A DNA stretch of 11,489 nucleotides from VRUE01 sp035260485 (GCA_035260485.1 DATFVC010000046.1:1-11489), one strand, 5' to 3'. Counted from the first letter of the stretch, positions 1-6,542 are shown. Notes: a model not told the origin generated them from the sequence alone. Translations and numbers: made by a program.

Positions 1-16
1 GATGGGTGATCTGCGA

Positions 17-1528
17 TCACGGCCACTGCGGCTCCTCGCATGCGAGCTCGATCGCGCGCATCGCGGCGGACGTCTTCGCTACCGACTCGTCGTACTCGTA
101 CTCGGGCTTGGCGTCCGCGACGGTGCCGCCGCCGGCCTGCACGTGCGCGACGCCGTCCTTGATGACGACGGTGCGGATGTGGATCGCGGTGTCGAGGTCG
201 CCGTTCCAGGAGAGATAGCCGATCGCGCCACCGTAGGAGCAGCGCTTGATCGGCTCCAGCTCGTCGATGATCTGCATCGCGCGCACCTTGGGCGCGCCGG
301 AGAGGGTGCCGGCAGGAAGGGCCGAGCGCAGCACGTCCATCGCCCCCACTCCCTCGCGCAGCGTTCCCGAGACCTGGCTGACGATGTGCAGAACGTGCGA
401 GTAGGTCTCGACCACCATCAGCTCGTCGACGCTGACGGAGCCGTACTCGCAGACGCGGCCGAGGTCGTTGCGACCGAGGTCGACCAGCATCACGTGCTCG
501 GCCCGCTCCTTGGGATCGTTGATCAGGCGCTCGGCAAGGCGGCGGTCCTCCTCCTCGCCGCTTCCACGGGGATACGTTCCGGCAATCGGCCGCGTCTCCA
601 CTCGCCGCCCCTGCACCTTGACCAGCGGCTCGGGTGAGGCGCCGGCGATCTGGAAGTCGCCGAACTCGAGGAAGTACATGTAGGGGGAGGGATTGACCGC
701 CCGCAGTCCGCGGTAGATCGAGAACGCCTCGACCGGCGCCGGGGCCGAGAAGCGCTGCGAGGGAACGACCTGGAAGGCGTCGCCGGCGTGGACGTACTCG
801 ACGATCCGCTCGACCGCCGCTTCGAACTCCTCGCGCTCCATGCTGGAGGCGAAGCGCGGCGGCTCGGTGATCGCGGGCCGCTCTGGCACGGGAACGGCGC
901 CCCGTAAGCGGCTGCGCACGTCGGCGATCGTCGTCACCGAGCGCTCGTAGGCGGCGTCGATCCCACCCTCGTCATCGGCGAAGGCGCAGGACATGATTGT
1001 CAGCTCGTGCCGCAGGTGGTCGAAGACGAGCAACACGTCGGTGATCATCAGCGCCATGTCCGGTAAGCCGAGCGGGTCGGGGTTGGGATCGCCGAGCGGC
1101 TCGACAGTGCGCACCAGGTCGTAGCCGAAGAAGCCGACCGCGCCACCGGCAAACGGCGGCAGGTCCTCGACCGGAGCGAGCTTGAAGCGACCGAGGCTCT
1201 CGGCGACAGCGGCGTAAGGGTCGGGCGCCTCGCGCTCGGCGCCGCCTGTCTCGCTGAGGATCCCGTCGCTCCAGCGCAGGACCGCGCGGGGGCGGATGCC
1301 GACAAAGGAGTAACGGCCGACCTGGCCCTGCTCGGCCGACTCGAGCAGAAAGCACGGCGCCCCCTCGGGCTCGCCGGCGCGTAGCTTGAGGAAGGCCGAG
1401 ACGGGCGTCTCGCAATCATCGACAAAGCGGGCGCGGACGGGGACGACGTTGGCCTCCGCGGCGAGCTCCCGCGCCTGCTCGAGGCTGGGCTCGATCCGCA
1501 GCTCCGCGGTATCAGCTGCGACGGCCAT
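17..1528 (-). CDS. trpE: Anthranilate synthase component I
   Basis: TrpE converts chorismate to anthranilate, the first committed step of tryptophan synthesis, using ammonia supplied by the TrpG glutamine amidotransferase. The 503-residue protein has the usual family length. The chorismate-binding C-terminal half is intact: TRPIAGT (332-338), EHVMLVDLGRNDLG (364-377), PAGTLSGAPK (415-424), and the YGGAIGYLSWNGDLD and QAGGGTVADA blocks after residue 440. The N-terminal LLES motif (61-64), part of the tryptophan feedback site in this family, is present, so feedback inhibition is likely. The ATG start is supported by GGAGG six bases upstream. The gene overlaps the hisIE stop by 17 bases, so the two are probably co-transcribed. 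No trpG is fused or visible; only 16 bases follow the TGA, so a partner could lie just outside the window. PabB or salicylate-type paralogues are less likely, given LLES and the hisIE neighbour. Confidence 0.95.
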   Translation of the reverse strand: MAVAADTAELRIEPSLEQARELAAEANVVPVRARFVDDCETPVSAFLKLRAGEPEGAPCFLLESAEQGQVGRYSFVGIRPRAVLRWSDGILSETGGAEREAPDPYAAVAESLGRFKLAPVEDLPPFAGGAVGFFGYDLVRTVEPLGDPNPDPLGLPDMALMITDVLLVFDHLRHELTIMSCAFADDEGGIDAAYERSVTTIADVRSRLRGAVPVPERPAITEPPRFASSMEREEFEAAVERIVEYVHAGDAFQVVPSQRFSAPAPVEAFSIYRGLRAVNPSPYMYFLEFGDFQIAGASPEPLVKVQGRRVETRPIAGTYPRGSGEEEDRRLAERLINDPKERAEHVMLVDLGRNDLGRVCEYGSVSVDELMVVETYSHVLHIVSQVSGTLREGVGAMDVLRSALPAGTLSGAPKVRAMQIIDELEPIKRCSYGGAIGYLSWNGDLDTAIHIRTVVIKDGVAHVQAGGGTVADAKPEYEYDESVAKTSAAMRAIELACEEPQWP

Positions 1529-2123
1529 TGAGTACCTCCATCACGGCGGCCTGAGACACCTTGCGCGAGGCCAGCAACACGCTGAGGTGGTAGAGCAGAT
1601 CCGCGGCCTCTTCGGCGATGCGCTCGTCGGACTCCTCGCGCGCCGCGCGCACCACCTCCTCGGCCTCCTCCTCGACCTTCTCGCCGATCAGCCTGGGATC
1701 GTCGAGCAGCTCCACCGTGTAGCTGCCCGCGGGCCGCTCCGCCGCGCGGCTGCGCAGCGTGCGCTGGAGAGTCGCGAGCGCCTCGTGCGGGACGGGCGCG
1801 GGCTCATCGCCTTCCAGCTCGCGGTGGAAGCAAGAGCGTTCGCCCGTGTGGCAGGCGGGTCCGGTCGGCTCGACCAGGGCGACGACCGCATCCCCGTCGC
1901 AGTCGAGGCGCAGCTGCTTCAGCTTCAGCACGTGGCCCGACTCTTCGCCTTTGCGCCAGATCTTCCCCCGCGAGCGGCTGAAGAAGTGCACCTCCCCCGT
2001 CTCGACGGTAAGCCGCAGCGCCTCCTCGTTCGCGTAGGCGAGCGTCAGCACCTCGCCGCTGGCGAAGTCCTGCGCCACACACGGCACCAAACCCTGCTCG
2101 TCGAATCGAATCTGCTCGAACAT
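1512..2123 (-). CDS. hisIE: Bifunctional phosphoribosyl-AMP cyclohydrolase / phosphoribosyl-ATP pyrophosphatase
   Basis: This fused enzyme performs steps two and three of histidine synthesis: the HisE domain hydrolyses phosphoribosyl-ATP to PR-AMP, and the HisI domain then opens the adenine ring. The 203 residues divide into HisI (about 1-105) and HisE (about 112-200). HisI shows IWRKGEESG (55-63), the metal-binding DCDGD (74-78) and the zinc cysteines Cys75, Cys91 and Cys98. HisE shows the acidic GEKVEEEAEEVVRA (137-150) and EEAADLLYHLSVLL (171-184) helices typical of the MazG-like fold. Many Actinobacteria encode hisI and hisE separately, so the fusion is a modest lineage clue. The gene is first after the terminator region downstream of era, has no Shine-Dalgarno, and may be read from a leaderless mRNA. 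It overlaps trpE by 17 bases; hisI beside trpE is a known actinobacterial arrangement. Confidence 0.95.
   Translation of the reverse strand: MFEQIRFDEQGLVPCVAQDFASGEVLTLAYANEEALRLTVETGEVHFFSRSRGKIWRKGEESGHVLKLKQLRLDCDGDAVVALVEPTGPACHTGERSCFHRELEGDEPAPVPHEALATLQRTLRSRAAERPAGSYTVELLDDPRLIGEKVEEEAEEVVRAAREESDERIAEEAADLLYHLSVLLASRKVSQAAVMEVLNGRRS
1535..1539 (-). promoter_or_regulatory. Shine-Dalgarno of trpE
   Basis: GGAGG on the minus strand lies six bases (TACTCA) before the trpE ATG, inside the last codons of hisIE. It is the best ribosome-binding site I found in the window. It fixes the trpE start and suggests trpE is translated from the hisIE mRNA. Confidence 0.8.
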
Positions 2124-2129
2124 CGAACA

Positions 2130-2135
2130 ATCGTA
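2130..2135 (-). promoter_or_regulatory. Candidate -10 element for hisIE
   Basis: TACGAT on the minus strand fits the actinobacterial TANNNT -10 consensus. It ends exactly six bases (TGTTCG) before the hisIE ATG, which would put the transcription start at or beside the A of ATG. No Shine-Dalgarno is present and no clear -35 is visible. This is inferred from spacing alone, but the same arrangement recurs at hrcA and vapB. Confidence 0.5.
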
Positions 2136-2149
2136 TGGCAGGTGTGCGG

Positions 2150-2244
2150 GAGGCGATGGGGGATGCCCCCGAACGGGGGGATACTCAAAACGCCGGGCTA
2201 ATTAGCCCGGCGTTTGTCCGGGTGGGGGCATCCCCCATCGCCTC
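2150..2244. repeat. Nested inverted repeat between era and hisIE
   Basis: Two perfect 21-base arms (2150-2170 and 2224-2244) are exact reverse complements. They enclose a second perfect palindrome at 2188-2215. Each outer arm also contains a small inverted repeat of its own: GGGGG-ATG-CCCCC on the left and GGGGG-CAT-CCCCC on the right. The left arm can alternatively pair with 2175-2180 across a GAAC loop. The right arm includes the first two bases (TG on the minus strand) of the era TGA stop. The inner hairpin works as a terminator; the role of the outer arms is unknown. A small miniature-transposon-like or REP-like element is possible. Confidence 0.85.
2187..2215 (-). terminator. Intrinsic terminator of the phoH-ybeY-era operon
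   Basis: A perfect palindrome has the arms AAACGCCGGGCTAA and TTAGCCCGGCGTTT (2188-2215), about 12 paired bases around a small AT loop. On the minus strand the stem runs into TTTT before GAG, giving a short U tract. It begins 27 bases after the era stop and before the hisIE promoter region, as expected for the end of the era transcript. The plus-strand reading has only TTT followed by G. Confidence 0.7.
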
Positions 2245-3136
2245 ACTCAATCCCAAGACGATCAAGCAATCCCTCGTCGCGGCGCCAATGGCTGCGGACG
2301 CGGACCTGGAGGTCGAGATGGACCTTGGCGCCGAGCTCGGCTTCCAGAGAGCGGCGGGCGGCGGTTCCGATCTCGCCGATCTTCTTGCCACCCTTGCCGA
2401 TCAGGATGCCCTTCTGCGACTCGGTCTCTGCCCAGACCTCGGCGGCGATGGTTACCAGCCCGTCCTCGCGTGCGCCAATCTCCTTGACGTTCACCTCGAC
2501 CGAGTGCGGAATCTCGTCGCGGGTCCGGTTGAGCACCTGCTCGCGGATCAGCTCGGCCAGCATCGTCTCACTCGACTGGTCACTGTGGTCCTCGGGCGGG
2601 TACAGGTAGGGGCCCTCGGGGACGAGCTCGCCGAGCCGCTCGACCAGCTCGCCAAGTCCCTCACCGTCACGGGCGCTGATTGGAAAGACCTCGTCGATGC
2701 CCTCCAGCTCGGCCGCCTCGGCGAGCACCGGCACCAGCTGGTTGGGACCGGCCTTGTCGATCTTGTTGACGGCGCAGATCGTCGGCAGCTTGCTGTTGGC
2801 GCCGAGCAGGGCGCGGGCGATGAAGCGGTCGCCGGGCCCGATCCCCTGCTCGCCGCTGACGACCAGCAGCGCCAGGTCGGAGTCGGCGAGCTCGCGCTCG
2901 ACCCGGCTCTGCATGCGCTCGGTCAGCACGTCGCGCGGCCGCTGCACGCCGGGCAGGTCGACGAGGACGAGCTGGCGCCCGGCCTCGGTGTCGGTGGCGA
3001 TACCGCGGATCGCCCGTCGCGTCGTCTGCGGGCGCATCGAGACGATCGCCACGCGGCTGCCGACGATCGCGTTGACCAGGGTCGACTTGCCGACGTTGGG
3101 GCGGCCGGCAAGGCCGACGAATCCCGAGCGCGTCAT
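2243..3136 (-). CDS. era: GTPase Era, 16S rRNA-binding ribosome assembly factor
   Basis: Era is a GTP-switched factor that binds the 3' end of 16S rRNA and checks late 30S maturation. At 297 residues it has the normal length. The G domain shows G1 GRPNVGKST (11-19), a G2 threonine in PQTTR (36-40), G3 DLPG (60-63), G4 NKID (124-127) and G5 SARDG (154-158). The C-terminal KH domain carries GKGGKKIG (247-254). G3 is normally DTPG in Era; here the Thr is Leu, but the essential Asp and Gly remain. The start overlaps the ybeY stop as ATGA, and GGGG lies upstream, so ybeY and era are translationally coupled. It is the last gene before the terminator hairpin; its stop codon lies partly within the outer inverted repeat. 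Confidence 0.97.
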   Translation of the reverse strand: MTRSGFVGLAGRPNVGKSTLVNAIVGSRVAIVSMRPQTTRRAIRGIATDTEAGRQLVLVDLPGVQRPRDVLTERMQSRVERELADSDLALLVVSGEQGIGPGDRFIARALLGANSKLPTICAVNKIDKAGPNQLVPVLAEAAELEGIDEVFPISARDGEGLGELVERLGELVPEGPYLYPPEDHSDQSSETMLAELIREQVLNRTRDEIPHSVEVNVKEIGAREDGLVTIAAEVWAETESQKGILIGKGGKKIGEIGTAARRSLEAELGAKVHLDLQVRVRSHWRRDEGLLDRLGIE

Positions 3137-3498
3137 CGCAGCCCCGCCATCACGCGATCCTGCAGGGCAAGCATCTCGCCACCGTCGGTCTCGTGGTCCA
3201 TGCCGCAGAGATGCAAAGTGCCGTGAACGGCTGCCTCGACCACATCGGAGCAGTGCTCCGCGCAGATCGTCACGTCGCCAAGCTCGCGCGGCCCGGCCGT
3301 TGGCCCGGCGCCGTCGAGCGGGAAGGCAAGCACGTCGGTGGGGGCATCCCTGTCGCGGTACTCGCGGTTCAGCTCCTGGATCCGCGCGGCGTCGACCAGC
3401 TCAACCGCCAGGTGGCCGTCGGCGATGCCAGCCGCTGTCAGGGCCGCCATCACCGCGTCGCGCAGATCGGCGGGCACGTCGGAGAGGTCAGCCGTCAT
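3133..3498 (-). CDS. ybeY: Endoribonuclease YbeY / rRNA maturation factor
   Basis: YbeY is a zinc-dependent protein involved in 16S rRNA 3'-end maturation and ribosome quality control. The 121-residue product has the diagnostic zinc motif HGTLHLCGMDH (92-102; ligands His92, His96, His102) and the conserved DAPTDVLAFP (51-60). It is shorter than many relatives (about 150 residues), mainly at the N terminus. I start it at the ATG at 3498, which overlaps the phoH stop by 11 bases. Upstream in-frame codons lie in phoH coding sequence and give a serine- and arginine-rich, non-homologous extension. The order phoH-ybeY-era is widely conserved, and Era and YbeY act on the same end of 16S rRNA. The era ATG overlaps its stop by four bases. 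Confidence 0.93.
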   Translation of the reverse strand: MTADLSDVPADLRDAVMAALTAAGIADGHLAVELVDAARIQELNREYRDRDAPTDVLAFPLDGAGPTAGPRELGDVTICAEHCSDVVEAAVHGTLHLCGMDHETDGGEMLALQDRVMAGLR

Positions 3499-5467
3499 CC
3501 GCTGCCGACGGCTGCTCACCCTGCCGGCGTTCGGCATGCTCGCCGTAGGCGGCGACGATCCGCTGCACCAACTTGTGGCGGACGACATCCTCGCCGCCGA
3601 AACGGACGAAGGAGATGTCCTGCACGTCGCTGAGGATGTCGCGGACGACGACCAGACCCGAGCGCTGGTCGGTGGGCAGGTCAATTTGGGTGATGTCGCC
3701 GGTGACGACCATGCGCGAGTTGAAGCCGAGCCGGGTCAAGAACATCTTCATCTGCTCAGGGCTGGTGTTCTGCGCCTCGTCGAGGATCACGAAGGAGTCG
3801 TTGAGGGTGTTGTGCGTGAGGAGAAAGTCGTCGGTGACGTAGAGTGAGTCGGCCGCCGCTACCTGGATGCACACCGTCTCCGCATCGCCCGCCGGCTCGA
3901 TCGCATGGACGAAGCGCATCGGGCGACCGCCCCCATCCTGCCGATAGCAGTTTCGCTTTCGCTCTAGGCGGAACGGCTCGACTCCATCAGGCAGGCGGAT
4001 GTCCATGACGAACGCGTCCGATCGATGGTGGACCGGGCGCCCGTCCACCCGGCCGGGCGATCGCCCCGCAGCCTTCCTGCGTCGCGAATATGCGACGCCG
4101 CCCAACGAACGAACGAGGAAGGCGACGTCTTCATGGAGACGCTCGGAGCAGGTTGTGTACTGGATCCGACACGTTCGGCCCCGCCGCCTGACCTGACCAC
4201 CGTCGCTATCGAGGAGGCCCTGGAGGATCGCCATCCGAACAGCTACCTCATTGTGCAAGTACGTATCAGGCACGAACTTCGTGGCGGACCTCGTGCCAGC
4301 GAGTCCAAGTTCGCGCAGGGACGCGGTGACGGGGTTGGCGACGATTACGCCGCCGCGATGGCCGGCAGCGTGATGAAGATGGAAGTCGATACCGCTGCCT
4401 GTCGTCGTGCCGGTCGAGCAGCCGTCGCCGAGCAAGAGACCAAGCGCATAGGGGTCCAGTGGCACATCGCGATATGGGAACTCGACGGGGGCGCCGAGCA
4501 ATGGCAGCTCGAATCGGTGCCGATTGGCGGCTCGGAGCCTACCGACCATCTCCCGCGTCTCAACAACGCGACCGGGTTTTCCGCGTTGCCGGTCCTCGGG
4601 TGTGAAGACGTGCCACAGATGTTCATCGCAGCACAGAGTCGACGCGCCGTCCTGCGTACGCAGCCGAAAGATCGCCTTATGGCCTTGCGGGTACACCCCA
4701 AGGACTGGAGTCGGCAGGCCGTTCGACCCGATGACGAGATCGCCAACCCGGAGGCTGCCGATCGGCCGGAAGCCGGATGGGGTGAGCACGGCGCAGGAGA
4801 GGGGCTGGGCACGGCCGCGCATGAAGGCGAGCGGCGCCACCTCGATCACGCCGCGCTCGAAGTAGCCGTTTACCCGGTCGGGGTCGAGCATGTCGTAGAG
4901 CGCGTCGAAGAGCGGACGCAGGTAGGGGTCGACCTTGGCCTGGATGTCGCCGGGCAGGAATCCGAGTCGCTCGCCTGCCTCGACGGCAGGGCGGGTGAGG
5001 ATGATCCGCTGCACCTCCCGCTCGGCCAGTGCCGCCGCAGCCATCGCCACAGCGAGGAAGGTCTTGCCGGTTCCGGCGGGGCCGATTCCGAAGGTGATCG
5101 TATGGTCGCGGATCGAGTCGACGTAGCGCTTCTGGTTGAGAGTCTTCGGCGACACCTTGGTGTTGCGGTGCTGCCAGACGACGTCCTCGAGGATCTGTGC
5201 CGGGCTCTCGTCGGCATCAAGCGCCCCAGCCACCGCTTCGATCGTGCCCGGGGCTACGTCGTACCCCTGCTCGATCAGCTCGACCAGCTCGTCGACGACT
5301 GTGGCGGCTGTCTGTACGTCGGTCGAGTCGCCGTCCAGGGTGAGCACGTTGCCGCGCAGGTGGAAGTCGCAGTCGAGGCGGCCGCGCAACGCCCGCAGAA
5401 CGGCGTCCTCGGAGCCGGCCAGCTCGGCGGCCACGGTGTTGTCGAGGGTCAGCTGCCTACGAGCCAA
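3488..5467 (-). CDS. phoH: PhoH-family ATPase interrupted by an in-frame intein
   Basis: PhoH proteins are P-loop ATPases related to RNA helicases; their exact role is unsettled, but they sit beside ybeY and era in many genomes. The 659-residue precursor consists of an N-terminal extein (1-219), an intein (220-553) and a C-terminal extein (554-659). Splicing would give a 325-residue PhoH of normal length. The N-extein has a KH-like segment (about 30-70) and Walker A GPAGTGKT (129-136). The C-extein has Walker B SFVILDEAQN (558-567) and VVTGDITQIDLP (587-598). The junction FMRGR/TLNDSF is restored exactly on removal of the intein. The start is TTG, overlapping the yqeY stop by 11 bases; the alignment-like N terminus supports it. 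Splicing would be needed for activity, because the intein separates Walker A from Walker B. Confidence 0.95.
   Translation of the reverse strand: MARRQLTLDNTVAAELAGSEDAVLRALRGRLDCDFHLRGNVLTLDGDSTDVQTAATVVDELVELIEQGYDVAPGTIEAVAGALDADESPAQILEDVVWQHRNTKVSPKTLNQKRYVDSIRDHTITFGIGPAGTGKTFLAVAMAAAALAEREVQRIILTRPAVEAGERLGFLPGDIQAKVDPYLRPLFDALYDMLDPDRVNGYFERGVIEVAPLAFMRGRAQPLSCAVLTPSGFRPIGSLRVGDLVIGSNGLPTPVLGVYPQGHKAIFRLRTQDGASTLCCDEHLWHVFTPEDRQRGKPGRVVETREMVGRLRAANRHRFELPLLGAPVEFPYRDVPLDPYALGLLLGDGCSTGTTTGSGIDFHLHHAAGHRGGVIVANPVTASLRELGLAGTRSATKFVPDTYLHNEVAVRMAILQGLLDSDGGQVRRRGRTCRIQYTTCSERLHEDVAFLVRSLGGVAYSRRRKAAGRSPGRVDGRPVHHRSDAFVMDIRLPDGVEPFRLERKRNCYRQDGGGRPMRFVHAIEPAGDAETVCIQVAAADSLYVTDDFLLTHNTLNDSFVILDEAQNTSPEQMKMFLTRLGFNSRMVVTGDITQIDLPTDQRSGLVVVRDILSDVQDISFVRFGGEDVVRHKLVQRIVAAYGEHAERRQGEQPSAADDG
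3809..4810 (-). mobile_element. Class 3-type intein with LAGLIDADG endonuclease domain in PhoH
   Basis: This 334-residue protein-splicing element occupies precursor residues 220-553. Residue 1 is Ala220, not Cys or Ser. The class 3 set is present: Trp285 two residues after the block B His283 (DEHLW), Cys533 in block F (ETVCIQV) and Thr551 in block G (LLTHN). Asn553 is the last intein residue, preceded by His552, and Thr554 is the +1 residue. The endonuclease shows ALGLLLGDG (341-349) and ILQGLLDSDG (414-423), with acidic Asp348 and Asp422, and the block D KFVP (397-400). Only about 74 residues separate the two catalytic acids, which looks short. Class 3 chemistry uses the block F Cys as first nucleophile; assignment here is by motif. 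The boundaries follow from restoring the conserved PhoH sequence. Confidence 0.93.
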
Positions 5468-5888
5468 GTTTCTCTCGCACCGCCGTGCTGACCCGCTTGC
5501 CGTCAGCGCGCCCGCCGACCTTCGGCTTCAGCGCCGACATCACCTGCCCCATCTGCTTCTGCTCGGAGGCACCGGTCTCCGCGATCGCCGCCGCGACCAG
5601 CTGCGCCAGCTCCTCGTCGGACAGCTGTGCCGGCAGGTAGGCCTCGATCAGCTCGGCCTCGAAACGCTCAGCGGCCGTCTGCTCGACCCGGCCCGCCTCG
5701 TCGTAGGCCTCCGCCGCCTCGAGCCGCTTCTTGCGCTCGCGCTGCAGTACGGCGACCTCATCGCCCTTGCCCAGCTTGGCGTCCTGCTGCAGCGAGTCGA
5801 CGATCATTCGCAGCGCCGCGGCACGCTCGCGCTCGCCCGCTTTCATCGCGGTGCGCACGTCGGCCTGCACCTGCTCGAGAACGCTCAT
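5457..5888 (-). CDS. yqeY: GatB/YqeY domain protein
   Basis: This 143-residue protein is a stand-alone YqeY, related to the C-terminal tRNA-binding tail of the GatB amidotransferase subunit. Its cellular role is not firmly known. Recognisable features are the N-terminal MSVLEQVQADVRTAMKAGER, the RMIVDSLQQ helix, the IEAYLPAQLSDEEL segment (about 81-94) and the closing QVMSALKPKVGGRADGKRV (about 115-133). I prefer the ATG at 5888 because family members begin MSLLE-like. An ATG two codons earlier (5894) overlaps the vapC stop as TAATG and is equally possible. No clear Shine-Dalgarno is visible, so translation may depend on coupling to vapC. yqeY upstream of phoH is a recurrent arrangement. An in-frame extension to 5975 runs through vapC and is not homologous. 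Confidence 0.9.
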   Translation of the reverse strand: MSVLEQVQADVRTAMKAGERERAAALRMIVDSLQQDAKLGKGDEVAVLQRERKKRLEAAEAYDEAGRVEQTAAERFEAELIEAYLPAQLSDEELAQLVAAAIAETGASEQKQMGQVMSALKPKVGGRADGKRVSTAVREKLGS

Positions 5889-5893
5889 CGGCA

Positions 5894-6322
5894 TTAAGGG
5901 TAGTCGGCGGCGTCGGGCGCCACCGCTAACCCCTTGGAGACCAGATCGGCGATATCGGCGCTGACCAGGGTCCAATCGTGGCGTCGTGCAGCGGCGACGT
6001 AGGCCGCGTCGTAGGCGGAGAGCTCGTGCTCGGCGGCGGTTTCGAGAGCGGACTCGATCAGACTCGCATCGATGGCGACTATCCTCTCGCCGCAGCGCTG
6101 AGCGAGGAACCGGACGAGATAGCGTGCTTCCTCCCGCTGCTTTTTCAGCACCCCAACTACGTTCGCCACCTCGTAGAGCGTGAGATCCATTGCCGCCACC
6201 GGTTTCGTGACGTCGAGGACGATCGAGCGCGCAGCCGCACGAAACCGATCGTCAGGATCGCGAGCAGCTATCCACACGCTTGCGTCGACCAGAAGCGCGT
6301 CAGCGCGATTCACGGTCTTCAC
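5894..6322 (-). CDS. vapC: PIN-domain ribonuclease toxin of a VapBC system
   Basis: VapC toxins are Mg-dependent PIN-fold ribonucleases, usually cutting tRNA or rRNA, held inactive by VapB. The 142 residues show the PIN acidic set: Asp13 in LLVDASVWIA, Glu51 in TLYEVANV, Asp105 in SAYDAAYVAAA and Asp123 and Asp126 in LVSADIADLV. The active site therefore looks complete. The start is GTG at 6322, with GAGG eight bases upstream, and overlaps the vapB stop by 23 bases, as is typical of antitoxin-toxin pairs. The stop TAA shares a base with a possible yqeY ATG. The pair sits between murI and yqeY, in a place where I would expect only core genes, so it looks like an acquired module. The RNA target cannot be read from the sequence. 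Confidence 0.9.
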   Translation of the reverse strand: MKTVNRADALLVDASVWIAARDPDDRFRAAARSIVLDVTKPVAAMDLTLYEVANVVGVLKKQREEARYLVRFLAQRCGERIVAIDASLIESALETAAEHELSAYDAAYVAAARRHDWTLVSADIADLVSKGLAVAPDAADYP

Positions 6323-6530
6323 GGATGAGCCTCACCGCTTCGCCACCCATTGGAGCAGTCGCTTTGTCGAGGAGCTCCTGGAGCTCCTCCCGCTTCCGCG
6401 CCAGATCGGCATTCAGCTCCCGCTCGGCGAGCCGCCGCAGGAAGCCACTGCGCGTCTCGCGGTTGGCGCGCGCCTGGGCGTCGAGCCGGTCGAGCAGGTC
6501 GTCGGGCATTGAGATCATCACCTTGGCCAC
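6300..6530 (-). CDS. vapB: Ribbon-helix-helix antitoxin of a VapBC system
   Basis: A small DNA-binding antitoxin that should neutralise the adjacent PIN toxin and repress the shared promoter. With the GTG start at 6530 it is 76 residues: a ribbon-helix-helix domain beginning AKVMISMPDDLLDRLDAQAR, then a charged helical tail (ELNADLARKREELQELLDKA) and a C-terminal segment likely to bind VapC. The family normally begins directly at the AKVxISLPxxLL strand, which supports the GTG. TATACT lies six bases before it and no Shine-Dalgarno is present. An upstream ATG at 6575 would give 91 residues with a non-homologous MTTTITSG leader, preceded by GGGAG ten bases away; it is the alternative. The stop overlaps vapC by 23 bases. 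Either start would give a functional-looking product. Confidence 0.85.
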   Translation of the reverse strand: MAKVMISMPDDLLDRLDAQARANRETRSGFLRRLAERELNADLARKREELQELLDKATAPMGGEAVRLIREDRESR

Positions 6531-6536
6531 GGGGTG

Positions 6537-6542
6537 AGTATA
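6537..6542 (-). promoter_or_regulatory. Candidate -10 element for vapB (leaderless)
   Basis: TATACT on the minus strand, close to the TATAAT consensus, ends six bases (CACCCC) before the preferred GTG of vapB. It lies in a locally AT-rich stretch unlike its surroundings. No strong -35 hexamer is visible at 17-18 bases. If correct, the mRNA starts at the GTG and the upstream ATG at 6575 is not used. Confidence 0.55.

Noticed and set aside
2135..3226. Long plus-strand open frame (363 codons) opposite era
   Set aside because: Antisense to a fully supported gene, Leu/Gly/Asp/Arg-rich with no recognisable motif, and it runs through the inverted repeat and terminator.
3337..3350. 14-base match GGTGGGGGCATCCC shared with the repeat at 2221-2234
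   Set aside because: In ybeY these bases encode the conserved DAPTD segment, so protein constraint plus GC-richness explains it; there are no flanking repeats.
3499..3684. N-terminal extension of ybeY
   Set aside because: In-frame but read from phoH coding sequence in another frame, serine- and arginine-rich and unlike YbeY.
4785..4800. Class 1 intein beginning at Cys225
   Set aside because: It would leave AQPLS in the PhoH product at a conserved junction; excision from Ala220 restores the family sequence exactly, and the class 3 residues are present.
4025..5491. Long plus-strand open frame (488 codons) opposite phoH and its intein
   Set aside because: It is antisense to a complete, motif-verified gene; its translation shows no recognisable domain, and long open complementary frames are common in GC-rich DNA.
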